A stretch of 64,000 nt of DNA from Haematococcus lacustris (GCA_030144725.1 JASKMD010000027.1:2342412-2406411), one strand, 5' to 3'; positions 41,138 to 52,460 are shown, numbered from the stretch's first letter. Notes: generated by a model not told the origin, from the sequence alone. A program made the numbers and translations.

Positions 41138-43054
41138 TTGCTAGTCGACATGTCCAACTTGCTCTTTACAGCCGCTGAGGTGCGTTCAATGAGCGGTGCA
41201 CTTACTTGCTTGTCGCGTGCACAACACCAACAGCTGTTGACATGTCGCACAAAGAAGGAATTCCGTGACATGTTGTGCTTCTTGTATGGTGATGCCTTGC
41301 TTTCAGAAATCGATACAGATGCCCGGAGTCAGCTTGTTCAATCGGCCTCAAACCAGCAGCAGGTACAACAGGTGCAACAGAGGTTAGCAAACCTGAGCAC
41401 TGTACCACAGCAAAATGTTGCTGCCCATGGCGCGCAAGCAGCCGAACAGCCTAATGTCGCGGCCTTAGGCGCGCCCTTAATCCAACAACCCAGCAACGCT
41501 GCCCTTGGCGCGGGACAGCAAAATGGAGCGGCCAACGTCCCTCTGTTCAGCTTTACTCCCGTCTCAGGTGTGCAAACAATGCAAACGGGTATGCAAAGTG
41601 ACACAGCGCCCGCAAATGCTAACATTCCATCGCCCCTGTCGACCGCAGTTCCCACCGCGCCCGGTGCGCCTCAGCCCCAACCACAAGCCCAGCTTCAGCC
41701 TCAGCCTCCTGTGCAGCAATTGGCCCAAGAGGTCGCCGCTGCAGCGACAGTGGTCGCAGCGGCCGGGCCAGGAGAGGCCAAAACAGCGGCAATTAATGCC
41801 TTCACAAGCTCAGCCCAACAGCTGCTGACTGCAGCTGGGCGCCTGCACGCTGTAGAGCCGGTGAGCCGTGCAGAATCAGCAGCTTTGCATGAAGAGCCCA
41901 CCCAAGTGGCCAGAAGCAATGTCAGAGTCACGCTCCCTGTAATTAAGAAATGGAGCAGCAAGGACTTGCTAGAGGGCAGGGACTTTGACATGTTTGTCAC
42001 TGACGTGCGACGCTATGCGTCTGCATCGAATCAGGAGCTCACTGAGACACTCCTGCTCCACACAACCGATGACCTACGCAAGGTGGTTGGTGTCAAGGTG
42101 AGCCAAGCCCACAGCCAGGGCAAGGCTATGACAGCTGATGAAGTGATAGTTTACATGAAAGAGTTGATAGGGTACCACCTTCATGACACCAAGCACATTG
42201 CCATGAATCGGCTAGTGCAAGGTCATGTCAAGCAGCAACCTGGCCAAAGTGTGCTTGAGTATGCAGTAGGCTTCAGGTTAGAGGCCCTCAAGGCTGCTGA
42301 AGTGCCGCAGCCCATCCTCTGTGACATGTTTGTCAGAGGTCTCACACCCGACCTGCGTCAGAAGTGCGCACGAGATAGTGACGGTCTGGTATGGACTGAT
42401 CTGAATGCATGCATCCAATATGTTGCAGGCAAAGAGGCAGGCATGGCCAGCACCACCAAACCTGTTGTGGCAGTAGCACCAGATGCACAGCACAATGCTG
42501 TAGCTGCTTTGCCCAAGTGGAACAGGGGTGATCGGTCTAGTGGCCGTGGTGGATTCTCTCAAAGAGCCTTTGCTGCTCGCAATGCGCAGGGCATGTCAGT
42601 GTCGGATGATGGGCGCCACATCCAGAATGTGGATGGCAGCTGGCGTGAAGTGGGTGGTCAGCCTGCGCAGCAGCGTTATGTCCCAGCGGCTCAGCCCTCC
42701 CACCCTTCAACCCACCCTCCAACCCACCCTTCCAGCGCAGCTGTGCCACAGCATGAGTCAGCGCCGCACCATGCAAGGGGTGCCAGGGGTGCGCGCCAAT
42801 ATAGGTACAATCCGTACGCAGCACCTCCGCCCATGGGGCGTGGCAGGGGGCGTGGTGGCCAGCCTTCAGGATCAGCGCCAGGCCGGGGGATGCCACCGGG
42901 CCGAGGCAGGGGCCGTGGATACCCGCGTCAGGTTACCTGGCAGCCAGCTGAGACCTGGCCTGTGGCAGCAGCCCCTGAGTATCAGCCAGAGCTTTGCGAG
43001 GGCTGTGGCTATCCATTCCCAGAGTGCCAGTGCCCTTACGAGGCTGGTTACTAG
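41138..43054 (+). CDS. gag: Retroelement 3 Gag
   Basis: Frame of 638 residues starting MLVDMSNLLFTAAEV (an inner Met at 41150 is possible). A Gln/Ala/Pro-rich amino third precedes the capsid region: IKKWSSKDLLEGRDFDMFVT, VYMKELIGYHLHD, GQSVLEYAVGFRLEAL and DMFVRGLTPDLRQK. The carboxy part is RGG-rich (GRGRGRGGQ), with a Cys-rich end ELCEGCGYPFPECQC, a possible zinc finger unlike the classical CCHC knuckle. It ends at TAG, and the next codons stay open in the same frame into the pol gene, so Gag-Pol may be made by stop readthrough. Confidence 0.85.
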   Translation: MLVDMSNLLFTAAEVRSMSGALTCLSRAQHQQLLTCRTKKEFRDMLCFLYGDALLSEIDTDARSQLVQSASNQQQVQQVQQRLANLSTVPQQNVAAHGAQAAEQPNVAALGAPLIQQPSNAALGAGQQNGAANVPLFSFTPVSGVQTMQTGMQSDTAPANANIPSPLSTAVPTAPGAPQPQPQAQLQPQPPVQQLAQEVAAAATVVAAAGPGEAKTAAINAFTSSAQQLLTAAGRLHAVEPVSRAESAALHEEPTQVARSNVRVTLPVIKKWSSKDLLEGRDFDMFVTDVRRYASASNQELTETLLLHTTDDLRKVVGVKVSQAHSQGKAMTADEVIVYMKELIGYHLHDTKHIAMNRLVQGHVKQQPGQSVLEYAVGFRLEALKAAEVPQPILCDMFVRGLTPDLRQKCARDSDGLVWTDLNACIQYVAGKEAGMASTTKPVVAVAPDAQHNAVAALPKWNRGDRSSGRGGFSQRAFAARNAQGMSVSDDGRHIQNVDGSWREVGGQPAQQRYVPAAQPSHPSTHPPTHPSSAAVPQHESAPHHARGARGARQYRYNPYAAPPPMGRGRGRGGQPSGSAPGRGMPPGRGRGRGYPRQVTWQPAETWPVAAAPEYQPELCEGCGYPFPECQCPYEAGY

Positions 43055-44723
43055 GATTTTGCCTGGACTAGTTATGGATGTATCTTACCAGGTGCTGAGC
43101 AGGGCCAGCTGCCGAACACATTGGTGTATGTAAGAGATGTACACAATGATGTCTCTGAGCAACCGTTCCTGACTCCCAACATCCTTGGCGCTGTCTGCAC
43201 GCCAATAAAAACAAAGCAGCTAGCCCTCCCTTTTGTCTTCACAGCAAGGCTTGGAGGCAGAGAATGTGTGGCTATGATTGACACAGGCGCCACGTACACA
43301 ATCCTGTCAGAAAAGTGGCTAAATACCAACCCAACAGCAGACGTCACTCTAGCACCACTGGAGCACAAGGTGCAGGTGCTTGCAGCAAACAATGCTGTGC
43401 TACCCATTACCAGCCAGGTGCATGGAATGGTGTGCATGCAAAAGTCGTTGACACCTGTCGTGGCAAAAATTCTGCCTCAAATGCTTGATGGCATTGATCT
43501 GATTCTTGGTGCTGATTGGCAAAAGTCGCATAACGCGCTACTAGACGTCAGCACTAACATCTGCCACATCCAAGTTCAAGGCAAAAAACACAAGCTTCAT
43601 TCTCAACATCTCAAATTTCAACCTGGCATTGCAGTCTTGACCCACATGGCAAACAGCAACAAGCCTGTGGAACAGTGCAGCGCGCAGCAAGCAGCGCGAG
43701 CACTCAGGAAAGGCTGCCCAAGTGTCTTGGTGTTGGTGCAACCTGATGATGGTGATGCTGATGAAGGATGGCACAGTGGGTCGCTTGCTTCTGTGATTGC
43801 GAGCAGTGCTAAAAAACCAAAAACTGCAAAACATGTGCATGGGCTCATGCCCCAGAGTGAGGTGGATGCCTTGGTGCATGACATGTATCCCGAGGTCTTC
43901 CAAGACATGCCATCAGGGCTGCCACCTGACCGTGGAGTTGGGCATACCATTCGCATGGTGCATTCGCATGGCGCCTGATCACGTGCCACCTTATCAGCGT
44001 CCAAGGCGCTACACCCTCAGAGAAATGAATGAAATGAAAAAGCAAGTGGCCGAGCTGCTAGCTAAAAAGCTCATTGAGCCTAGCTGCAGTCCTTACGGCG
44101 CTCCAGTCTTATTTGTGGAAAAGCGTGATGGGACTTTGAGGATGTGTGTAGATTACCGAGCACTGAACAAGCTCACGGTGCGGGATAGGTATCCCTTGCC
44201 ACGCATCGATGACCTCTTTGACAAACTGCAAGGCAAGACAATCTTCAGCTCTTTGGATCTGCAAAGTGGCTACCACCAGATCCGTATCACACCTGAAGAT
44301 GTGCCTAAGACAGCATTTGTGACCCCTGAGGGGCAGTTCCAGTACAAAGTGTTGAGCTTTGGGTTGACAAATGCACCGGCTACATTCCAACGTGTCATGA
44401 ACCGTGTCTTCGAGAAACAGCTCAAAGAGGGCCTTGTGCTCGTGTATCTGGACGACATCCTGGTAATGAGCAGCTCACCAGAAGAGCATGCTATGCATTT
44501 AAAAGAAGTACTGCAAGTAATGAAAGACAACCAGTTGTATGCCAAACTGAGCAAGTGTGACTTCAACAGACCAGAACTGAAGTTCTTGGGGCATATCGTA
44601 GGCAGGCAAGGAATTGCAGTAGACCCTGCCAAGGTGCAAGTCATCAAGGAGTGGCCTGTCCCTACATCCCTCAAAGAGCTACAAGCTTTCCTGGGGTTGG
44701 CCAACTTCTTCCGGCAATTCATT
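43055..44723 (+). CDS. pol: Retroelement 3 Pol, first part: protease and reverse transcriptase
   Basis: The protease has VAMIDTGATYTILS and DLILGADW. The RT, in a second frame from about 43960, has PSCSPYGAPVLFVEKRDG, LRMCVDYRALNKL, SSLDLQSGYHQI, FGLTNAPATFQ and the catalytic VYLDDILVMS. The frame change is caused by a 13-bp tandem duplication (TGCATTCGCATGG) near 43955. The gene is cut after RQFI by element C and resumes at 52772. The RT would copy the element RNA. Confidence 0.9.
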
Positions 44724-44876
44724 CACTCGCGCCGATTAAGGCCGGAAGTCGACTACATCATTTTCTCCCGGGAGGCATACTGCAGATAGCCCCAGGAATG
44801 GCCGACTCATCGCCGTTGTAATCATTGAAAAACTCAAAGTTGCTGCGATGTTATAACTATTTGAAAAATCGCCCGA

Positions 44877-45562
44877 CCCTGTACCGGGTCCTACCGACCC
44901 TGTACAGGGTCCTGGGCCACAGGGTTCTGCCGCACGGCTACAGGGTCCTACGACACACGTCTACAGGGTTCTGCCGCACGGCTACAGGGTCCTGCGACAC
45001 ATTCTCACAGGGTTCTGCCGCACGGCTACAGGGTCCTGCGACGTTTGTCTACAGGGTCTTGCCGCACGCCTACAGGGTCCTGCTACATTAGGCTACAGGG
45101 TTCTGCCGCACGCCCACAGGGTCATGCCACATTAGGCTACAGGGTTCTGTCGCACGCCTACAGGTTCCTACGACATATTCTCACAGGGTCCTGCCGCACG
45201 GCTACAGGGTCCTACGACACAGTTTTACAGGGTCCTGCCGCACGCCTACAGGGTTCTGCGACACATTCTCACAGGGTTCTGCCGCACGTCTACAGGGTCG
45301 TACGATACACGTCTACAGGGTTCTGCCGCACGGCTACAGGGTCTTACGACACACGTCTACAGGGTTCTGCCGCACGGCTACAGAGTCTTACATTAAAGTT
45401 TCACAGGGTCCTGCCGCACGGCTACAGGGTTCTGCGACACATTCTCACAGGGTTCTGCCGCACGGCTACAGGGTCCTACGACATATTCTCACAGGGTCCT
45501 GCCGCACGGCTACAGGTTCCTACGACACACGTTCACAGGGTCCTGCCGCACGCCTACAGGGT
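44877..45562. repeat. Left subterminal array of element C
   Basis: It starts with the palindrome ACCCTGTACAGGGTCC and continues as about 30 half-sites CTACAGGGTYCTGC. Steps alternate 21 bp (with TGCCGCACGG) and 23 bp (with TACGACACACGT), a 44-bp super-unit. Inverted relative to 50836-51600. Confidence 0.9.
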
Positions 45563-46326
45563 CCTGCCACAACGTATGCAACGACGCCCGAACACCTTGC
45601 AACACCACAACAAACGGCATGTATTGCTGGTGCTAAGCACATGCATTGATGGAAGGTGACAACACCACACAACAACACCACACAACATCACTACAACAAC
45701 AACACAACGACTCATGCATTGCTCACCACCTATGCCATGTGCACAACCACAAGGACTGGCTGCACCTCATTGCTATGGGCTAACACCTCATCACGGGACT
45801 GCTAAGCACTTTGCCTTGCTGTCTATGCCCCATGGCACCAAATCAGGCTGGGCTAGGCTAGGCTGGGCTAGCCTGGGGTAGGCTAGGCTAGGGTAGGCTA
45901 GGGTAGGCTAGCCTAGGCAAGGCTAGCCTGGGGTAGGCTAGGCTAGGCTAGGCTAGGCTGGGGTAGGCTAGGCTAGGCTAGGCTGGGGTAGGCTGGGCTA
46001 GGCTTGGCTCCAGGTTGCCCACTCCAGGTTGCCCGCTCCAGGCTGCCCGCTTCAGGCTGCCCGCTCTAGGCTGCCCGCTCCAGGCTGCCCGCTCCAGGCT
46101 GCCCGCTCCATGCTGCCCACTCCGGGCTGCCCGCTCCAGGCTGCCCGCTCCATGCTGCTACGCCAAGGGCTGCTGGGTGCCATTGGGTGGGGGAGAGGAG
46201 AGAAGAGGGGAGGAGGGGAGGAGGGGAGGAGGGTAGGTAGGTGGCAGACTCGGAAGTGGTGGTGGTGGGCTTGGGCAGGGAAGGGGGAAGGGAGAAGGGG
46301 GCAAGGGGCAGCAGTGTGACCATCAG
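45563..46326. repeat. Element C interior: AGGCT repeats and CTCCAGGCTGCCCG repeats
   Basis: A CAACACCACA-rich stretch (45600-45720) is followed by imperfect GGCTA/GGCTG repeats at 45845-46010 and about ten CTCCAGGCTGCCCG units at 46010-46160. No gene is seen. Confidence 0.75.
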
Positions 46327-46328
46327 AC

Positions 46329-46403
46329 CTGCGGCAGCAAGAGGCATCCTTGCATTTAGGCTTGGCATTGGGGACCACTCATGTGCAGGGACTGGCCACT
46401 TAC
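46329..46403 (-). repeat. Intron-like cassette in element C
   Basis: Minus strand: GTAAGTGGCCAGTCCC to CTTGCTGCCGCAG followed by GTCTGATGGTCACAC; 75 bp. Confidence 0.6.
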
Positions 46404-46726
46404 AGTTATGCTCCATGTCACGACGCCGGGGGAGGGTACGGGGTACGAGGAGGGTACGGTCCTTGCTGGCTCCTCGTTGGTTGCTGCTCTACCGCCATGC
46501 TTGCAATCAACCCGGCCATGCTTCACCTGCCATGCTCCAGCTGTCGACAACTGCAATCAAACATCAGCCAGCAAGCAGATGGATTAGGACATGCATGACC
46601 AGAACCGGGCAGGCTAGGCTGACACCTCCCAAGCATGTGCACTCACCGGAAGTCCTGGCTGCCGCTCCAAGCGCCTCCTACCTGCTGCTCTTGGCTGCTA
46701 CTCTTGCTTTCTGCTCATGGCTGCTG

Positions 46727-47458
46727 GGGATGGGATGGGATGGGATGGGATGGGATGGGATGGGATGGGATGGGATGGGATGGGATGGGATGGGATGGGA
46801 TGGGATGGGATGGGATGGGATGGGATGGGATGGGATGGGATGGGATGGGATGGGATGGGATGGGATGGGATGGGATGGGATGGGATGGGATGGGATGGGA
46901 TGGGATGGGATGGGATGGGATGGGATGGATGGGATGGGATGGGATGGGATGGGATGGGATGGGATGGATGGGATGGGATGGGATGGGATGGGATGGGATG
47001 GGATGGGATGGGATGGGAGGGGAGGGGAGGGGAGGGGAGGGGAGGGGAGGGGAGGGGAGGGGAGGGGAGGGGAGGGGAGGGGAGGGGAGGGGAGGGGAGG
47101 GGAGGGGAGGGGAGGGGAGGGGAGGGGAGGGGAGGGGAGGGGAGGGGAGGATGGGATGGGATGGGAGGGGATGGGATGGGATGGGATGGGATGGGATGGG
47201 AATGGGGATGGGATGGGAATGGGATGGGATGGGATGGGATGGGATGGGATGGGATGGGATGGGATGGATGGGATGGGATGGGATGGGATGGATGGGATGG
47301 GATGGGATGGGGGATGGGATGGATGGGATGGGATGGGATGGGATGGGATGGGATGGGATGGGATGGGAAGGTGGGATGGGATGGGATGGGATGGGATGGG
47401 ATGGGATGGGGATGGGATGGGATGGATGGGATGGGATGGGATGATGGATGGGATGGGA
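46727..47458. repeat. (GGGAT)n with an inner (GGGGA)n block
   Basis: A long array of GGGAT interrupted at about 47018-47150 by GGGGA units, and then irregular. It runs into the assembly gap, so the true length is unknown. Confidence 0.95.
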
Positions 47459-47958
47459 NNNNNNNNNNNNNNNNNNNNNNNNNNNNNNNNNNNNNNNNNN
47501 NNNNNNNNNNNNNNNNNNNNNNNNNNNNNNNNNNNNNNNNNNNNNNNNNNNNNNNNNNNNNNNNNNNNNNNNNNNNNNNNNNNNNNNNNNNNNNNNNNNN
47601 NNNNNNNNNNNNNNNNNNNNNNNNNNNNNNNNNNNNNNNNNNNNNNNNNNNNNNNNNNNNNNNNNNNNNNNNNNNNNNNNNNNNNNNNNNNNNNNNNNNN
47701 NNNNNNNNNNNNNNNNNNNNNNNNNNNNNNNNNNNNNNNNNNNNNNNNNNNNNNNNNNNNNNNNNNNNNNNNNNNNNNNNNNNNNNNNNNNNNNNNNNNN
47801 NNNNNNNNNNNNNNNNNNNNNNNNNNNNNNNNNNNNNNNNNNNNNNNNNNNNNNNNNNNNNNNNNNNNNNNNNNNNNNNNNNNNNNNNNNNNNNNNNNNN
47901 NNNNNNNNNNNNNNNNNNNNNNNNNNNNNNNNNNNNNNNNNNNNNNNNNNNNNNNNNN
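47459..47958. other. Assembly gap (500 N) inside the pentamer array
   Basis: Exactly 500 N, flanked on both sides by G-rich pentamers. Confidence 0.99.
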
Positions 47959-48620
47959 GGGAGGGGAGGGGAGGGGAGGGGAGGGGAGGGGAGGGGAGGG
48001 AGGGGAGGGGAGGGGAGGGGAGGGGAGGGGAGGGGAGGGGAGGGGAGGGGAGGGGAGGGGAGGGGAGGGGAGGGGAGGGGAGGGGAGGGGAGGGAGGGGA
48101 GGGGAGGGGAGGGGAGGGGAGGGGAGGGGAGGGAGGGGAGGGGAGGGGAGGGGAGGGGAGGGGAGGGGAGGGGAGGGGAGGGGAGGGGAGGGGAGGGGAG
48201 GGGAGGGGAGGGGAGGGAGGGGAGGGGAGGGGAGGGGAGGGGAGGGGAGGGGAGGGGAGGGGAGGGGAGGGGAGGGGAGGGGAGGGGAGGGGAGGGGAGG
48301 GGGGGGAGGGGAGGGGAGGGGAGGGGAGGGGAGGGGAGGGGAGGGGAGGGGAGGGGAGGGGAGGGGAGGGGAGGGGAGGGGAGGGGAGGGGAGGGGAGGG
48401 GAGGGGAGGGGAGGGGAGGGGAGGGGAGGGGAGGGGAGGGGAGGGGAGGGGAGGGGAGGGGAGGGGAGGGGAGGGGAGGGGAGGGGAGGGGAGGGGAGGG
48501 GAGGGGAGGGAGGGGAGGGGAGGGGAGGGGAGGGGAGGGGAGGGGAGGGGAGGGGAGGGGAGGGGAGGGGAGGGGAGGGGAGGGGAGGGGAGGGGAGGGG
48601 AGGGGAGGGGAGGGGAGGGG
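47959..48620. repeat. (GGGGA)n array
   Basis: About 130 units of GGGGA with a few 4-base units. It ends at GGGGAAGCGGAGCGACACG, where the block shared with element D begins (4033). Confidence 0.95.
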
Positions 48621-48688
48621 GGAAGCGGAGCGACACGGGTGAGTTTGTGGGTAAGGGGAAGGACAAGGGAAGGGTGTAAACATTAGAC

Positions 48689-48765
48689 CTGCAGCAAACA
48701 AGGGGCATGCTAGCCATCAGGCTTGGTACCAAGAGCCACAAATCTGCTTCATGCTGGCCACTCAC
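48689..48765 (-). repeat. Intron-like cassette in element C
   Basis: Copy of 4103-4175 with a 4-base insertion (CAAA). Donor GTGAGTGGCC and acceptor TTGCTGCAG are intact. Confidence 0.65.
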
Positions 48766-48774
48766 CGTTTGCTG

Positions 48775-48925
48775 GGGTGGGGTGGGGTGGGGTGGGGTGG
48801 GGTGGGGTGGGGTGGGGTGGGTGGGGGGGGTGGGGTGGGGTGGGGTGGGGTGGGGTGGGGTGGAGTGGGGTGGGGTGGGGTGGGGTGGGGTGGGGTGGGG
48901 TGGGGTGGGATGGGTGGGGAGGGGT
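48775..48925. repeat. (GGGGT)n array in element C
   Basis: About 30 units, shorter and less pure than the copy in element D. Confidence 0.93.
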
Positions 48926-48960
48926 GGGGTGGGCAAGGGGTGGGCGTGTGACCGTCACAC

Positions 48961-49037
48961 CTGCAAGCAACAAGGGGCGTGCTCACGGTAAGGCTGGGCA
49001 ATGGGGGCCACTGATGTGCAAGGGGCTGGCCACTCAC
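48961..49037 (-). repeat. Intron-like cassette in element C
   Basis: Minus strand: GTGAGTGGCCAGCCC to CCTTGTTGCTTGCAG followed by GTGTGACGGTCACAC; 77 bp. Confidence 0.6.
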
Positions 49038-49652
49038 TGTTATCTCCATGTGCCATTGCTGAATCCTTGCTGCCTCCTTGTTGGCTGCTGCTCCTCCCTC
49101 CTGGCTGTGCCTCCTGGCTGTGGGGGGCATGGGCCTCTTGGCCTTGGCCAACCACTTGCCTTGCCCATGCCTCCTGGCTGCCACTCCTGGCTGCCGCTCC
49201 TAGCTGCTGCTCCTGGCTGCCGCTCCTGGCTGCTCCTCTTGGCTGCTCCTCTTGGTTGCGCCTCCTGGGGAGTGGTGGGTCTGGCAGGTGGTGCCACCAA
49301 GGGTGAGGGTGAGGGTGAGGATGACAGTCACCAAGGGTGAGGGTGAGGGTGAGGATGAGGAGGAGGTGAGGAGGGGGTGGAGCGATGGTCGCACGATGAG
49401 CGCACAAGGGGGAGCCAAGGGGTTCAGCATGGCAGTTACACAGTCCTTACCTCCATGTTCCTCCTGGCCTGGGTAAGGGTGAGGGAGAGGAGGAGGAGAG
49501 GGGTGTGAGGGAAGGAGGTGAGGGGGAGGAGGTGAGGGGGAGGAGGGAGAAGAGGCATGGGAAAGAAGAGTGGAGTGGAGGGGAGGGGAGAGGGAGGGGA
49601 GGGGGCCTGTTGCTCCTTGCTGCCGCTCTGGCTGCTGAGCTGACCATCACAC

Positions 49653-49745
49653 CTGCAGCAAACAAGGGGCGTGCTAGGATGAGGAGGAGGCCACTGATGA
49701 GGAGGAGGCCACTGATGGGGAGGGTTAGGCTGGGTACAAGGGGTC
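49653..49745 (-). repeat. Intron-like cassette, donor end lost, in element C
   Basis: The acceptor side (TTGTTTGCTGCAG, then GTGTGATGGTCAGC) matches 4812-4932, but the GTGAGT side has been deleted, so this copy could not be spliced as drawn. Confidence 0.5.
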
Positions 49746-50835
49746 ACTTGTACGGGTGGGCAGTGTGGTAGGGAGGAGGGAGGGGGGAAGAGGGAGGAGG
49801 GAAGAGCGAGGAGGGAGGAGGGTACGCTTTAACTCTTGTCCGCCGCCCTGGCTGCCGCTACTTGTTGCCGTTGTGGTTGCTGCTTCTGGCTGATGGAAGG
49901 TGCCACTGCGCCTTGGCACCGAACCTGCTCAAGCAACACATGGCACATGACACATGCCACGCTCCAACCTCGCGGTCGCACCTCAGAATCGCATCTATGC
50001 ATCGCACCTTTGCAAGCTACCTTTGTGCCGTTCGCCCTCAACTCTGTGCTTGATCACAAATACCCTATTCCTTTCGCTGATCGCTAATGGCTGCGAGACC
50101 GAGCTGCATGCTGGCCTCTTGGCTGATGACTGATGGCTGCGAAGGCTAGCTGGCCCGCATTTCATGGCCGGCTGTGAGGCTGCGCATTTGGGCGCTGTTG
50201 ATGTCGCTGCTGCTGAGTTTGGGATGGATGTGTCGCGTGTTGCGTGTTGCTGCATTACTGCGGGCTTTGCGAGGTCGACATGGTTTCCTCTCATGGCGCC
50301 TCGCGACCTCATGGCACACCAACGGCATGCTTGTGGCAGCTAGCGCAGATCCCAATACCAAGCCCGTCAGTTTTCGCGCTCTTGCATGCAAAACACATGC
50401 AGAAAGCGGGGTTGGCGAAACCCTGCACAGCGTCTTTGAATCACTTAGGAGAAATCAACACAAGGAACGAAACCCTGCACAAGGTCGGTGAAACCCTGCA
50501 CGAGGTCAGGGTTGACTTAGAAAAAGTCCATGCTTTGATCGAAACCCTGCACTAGGTTAGCAACTTGACTTTGCACATGCTACCTACTAGGTTGTGCTTC
50601 TATTCTGATGCCTGACAACTCCTCATACTCAGAAATTTTAAAAAGTCACTTCAGTCAGTAAGCACCATCTCCCTTAGCCAAAATCGGGGTGAGGGCCAGG
50701 CTGATGGTCCAGCAGCTCCGCAATGACCAAGAATTTCACTTTGGCCCAAGAGAGTCTTCTCCTCCACTAGGTCACAGCAGCCTACATGCCAAGTCTCAGA
50801 CATCAACTCGCAAGTTTGCCGAGCCAGCCAGCCCC

Positions 50836-52250
50836 TGTGGTACCAGGACCCTGTGGTGAGGTGCCAGAACCCTGTGGTGTGGTGCCAGGACCCTGTGGTG
50901 TGGTGCCAGGACCCTGTAGCCAAACGTCGCAGGACCCTGCAGGCGTGCGGCAGGACCCTGTAGCCAAACGTCGCAGGACCCTGTAGGCGTGCGGCAGGAC
51001 CCTGTAGCCAAACGTCGCAGGACCCTGCAGGCGTGCGGCAGGACCCTGTAGCCAAACGTCGCAGGACCCTGTAGGCGTGCGGCAGGACCCTGTAGCCAAA
51101 CGTCGCAGGACCCTGTAGGCGTGCGGCAGGACCCTGTAGCCAAACGTCGCAGGACCCTGCAGGCGTGCGGCAGGACCCTGTAGCCAAACGTCGCAGGACC
51201 CTGTAGGCGTGCGGCAGGACCCTGTAGCCAAACGTCGCAGGACCCTGTAGGCGTGCGGCAGGACCCTGTAGCCAAACGTCGCAGGACCCTGTAGGCGTGC
51301 GGCAGGACCCTGTAGCCAAACGTCGCAGGACCCTGTAGGCGTGCGGCAGGACCCTGTAGCCAAACGTCGCAGGACCCTGTAGGCGTGCGGCAGGACCCTG
51401 TAGCCAAACGTCGCAGGACCCTGTAGGCGTGCGGCAGGACCCTGTAGCCAAACGTCGCAGGACCCTGTAGGCGTGCGGCAGGACCCTGTAGCCAAACGTG
51501 CGCAGGACCCTGCAGGCGTGCGGCAGGACCCTGTAGCCAAACGTCGCAGGACCCTGTAGGCGTGCGGCAGAACCCTGTGAGCCAAGACTGTGGCGTGGGC
51601 CAGGACCCTGTAGGCGTGCGTGCCAGGACCCTGTGTGCCAGGACCCTGTAGGTGTGCAGCAGGACCCTGTGGTGAGGTGCCAGGACCCGGTGCGTGCCAG
51701 GACCCTGTGGGAGGGCCAGGACCCGTGCGCCAGGACCCTGTGGGGGTGCCAGGACCCTGTGGTGAGGAGCCAGGACCCTGTGGTGCCAGGACCCTGTGGT
51801 GTGGTGCCAGGACCCTGTGTGCCAGGACCCTGTGGTGTGTGCAGCAGGACCCTGTAGGCCAGGACCCTGTGGTGTGGTGCCAGGACCCTGTGTGCCAGGA
51901 CCCTGTGGTGTGGTGCCAGGACCCTGTGGTGAGGTGCCAGGACCCGGTGGTGCCAGGACCCTGTGGTGTGGTGCCAGGACCCTGTGGCCAGGACCCTGTA
52001 GGTGTGCAGCAGGACCCTGTGGTGTGGTGCCAGGACCCTGTGGTGCCAGAACCCTGTGGTGTGGTGCCAGGACCCTGTGAGCCAGGACCCTGTGGTGAGG
52101 TGCCAGGACCCTGTAGGTGTGCAGCAGGACCCTGTGGTGAGGTACCAGGACCCTGTGGTGCCAGGACCCTGTGGTGTGGTGCCAGGACCCTGTGAGCCAC
52201 AACCCTGTGGTGTGGTGCCAGGACCCTGTGTGGAAAGGCACTCATCGTAG
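50836..52250. repeat. Right subterminal array of element C (GGACCCTGTAG)
   Basis: About 30 highly regular half-sites of GGACCCTGTAG to 51570, with steps of 23 bp (spacer CCAAACGTCGCA) and 21 bp (spacer GCGTGCGGCA). About 40 looser GGACCCTGTGGTG units follow. All translations through it are artefacts. Confidence 0.93.
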
Positions 52251-52460
52251 GACCCTGTACAGGGTCCAGGCACACATGGTCGAAAGCATCCAAACGGGGT
52301 CAACAGGACCAACAACCGGGTATGTAGGAAATATAACAGGGTTCTATCACATAGGGATGCAAAGCATGATTGTAATATCAACACTCATAGGGTACACAGG
52401 ACCCTGTACAGGGTCCTACGACCATGGTGACGCTAGGACCCGGTGCAGGGTCCTATGACA
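52245..52460. repeat. Perfect GGACCCTGTACAGGGTCC palindromes
   Basis: Two perfect 18-bp palindromes (near 52250 and 52400) and a near copy GGACCCGGTGCAGGGTCC (52436) form the outermost part of the right array. They show the full motif of which the inner units are half-sites. Confidence 0.9.

Larger units (their letters stand above)
48610..50835. repeat. Block shared with element D (3985-6200)
   Basis: Nearly the same sequence in the same order: CGGAGCGACACGGGTGAG, cassette, (GGGGT)n, GAGGGTGAGGATG, a GCGATGGTCGCACGATGAGC region and the TTGCGAGGTCGACATGG region. At its end the D-type right terminus is present only to GCCAGCCAGCCCC; the last 15 or so bases with GAGTG are lost. C has an extra segment at 48930-49330. 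Confidence 0.85.
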
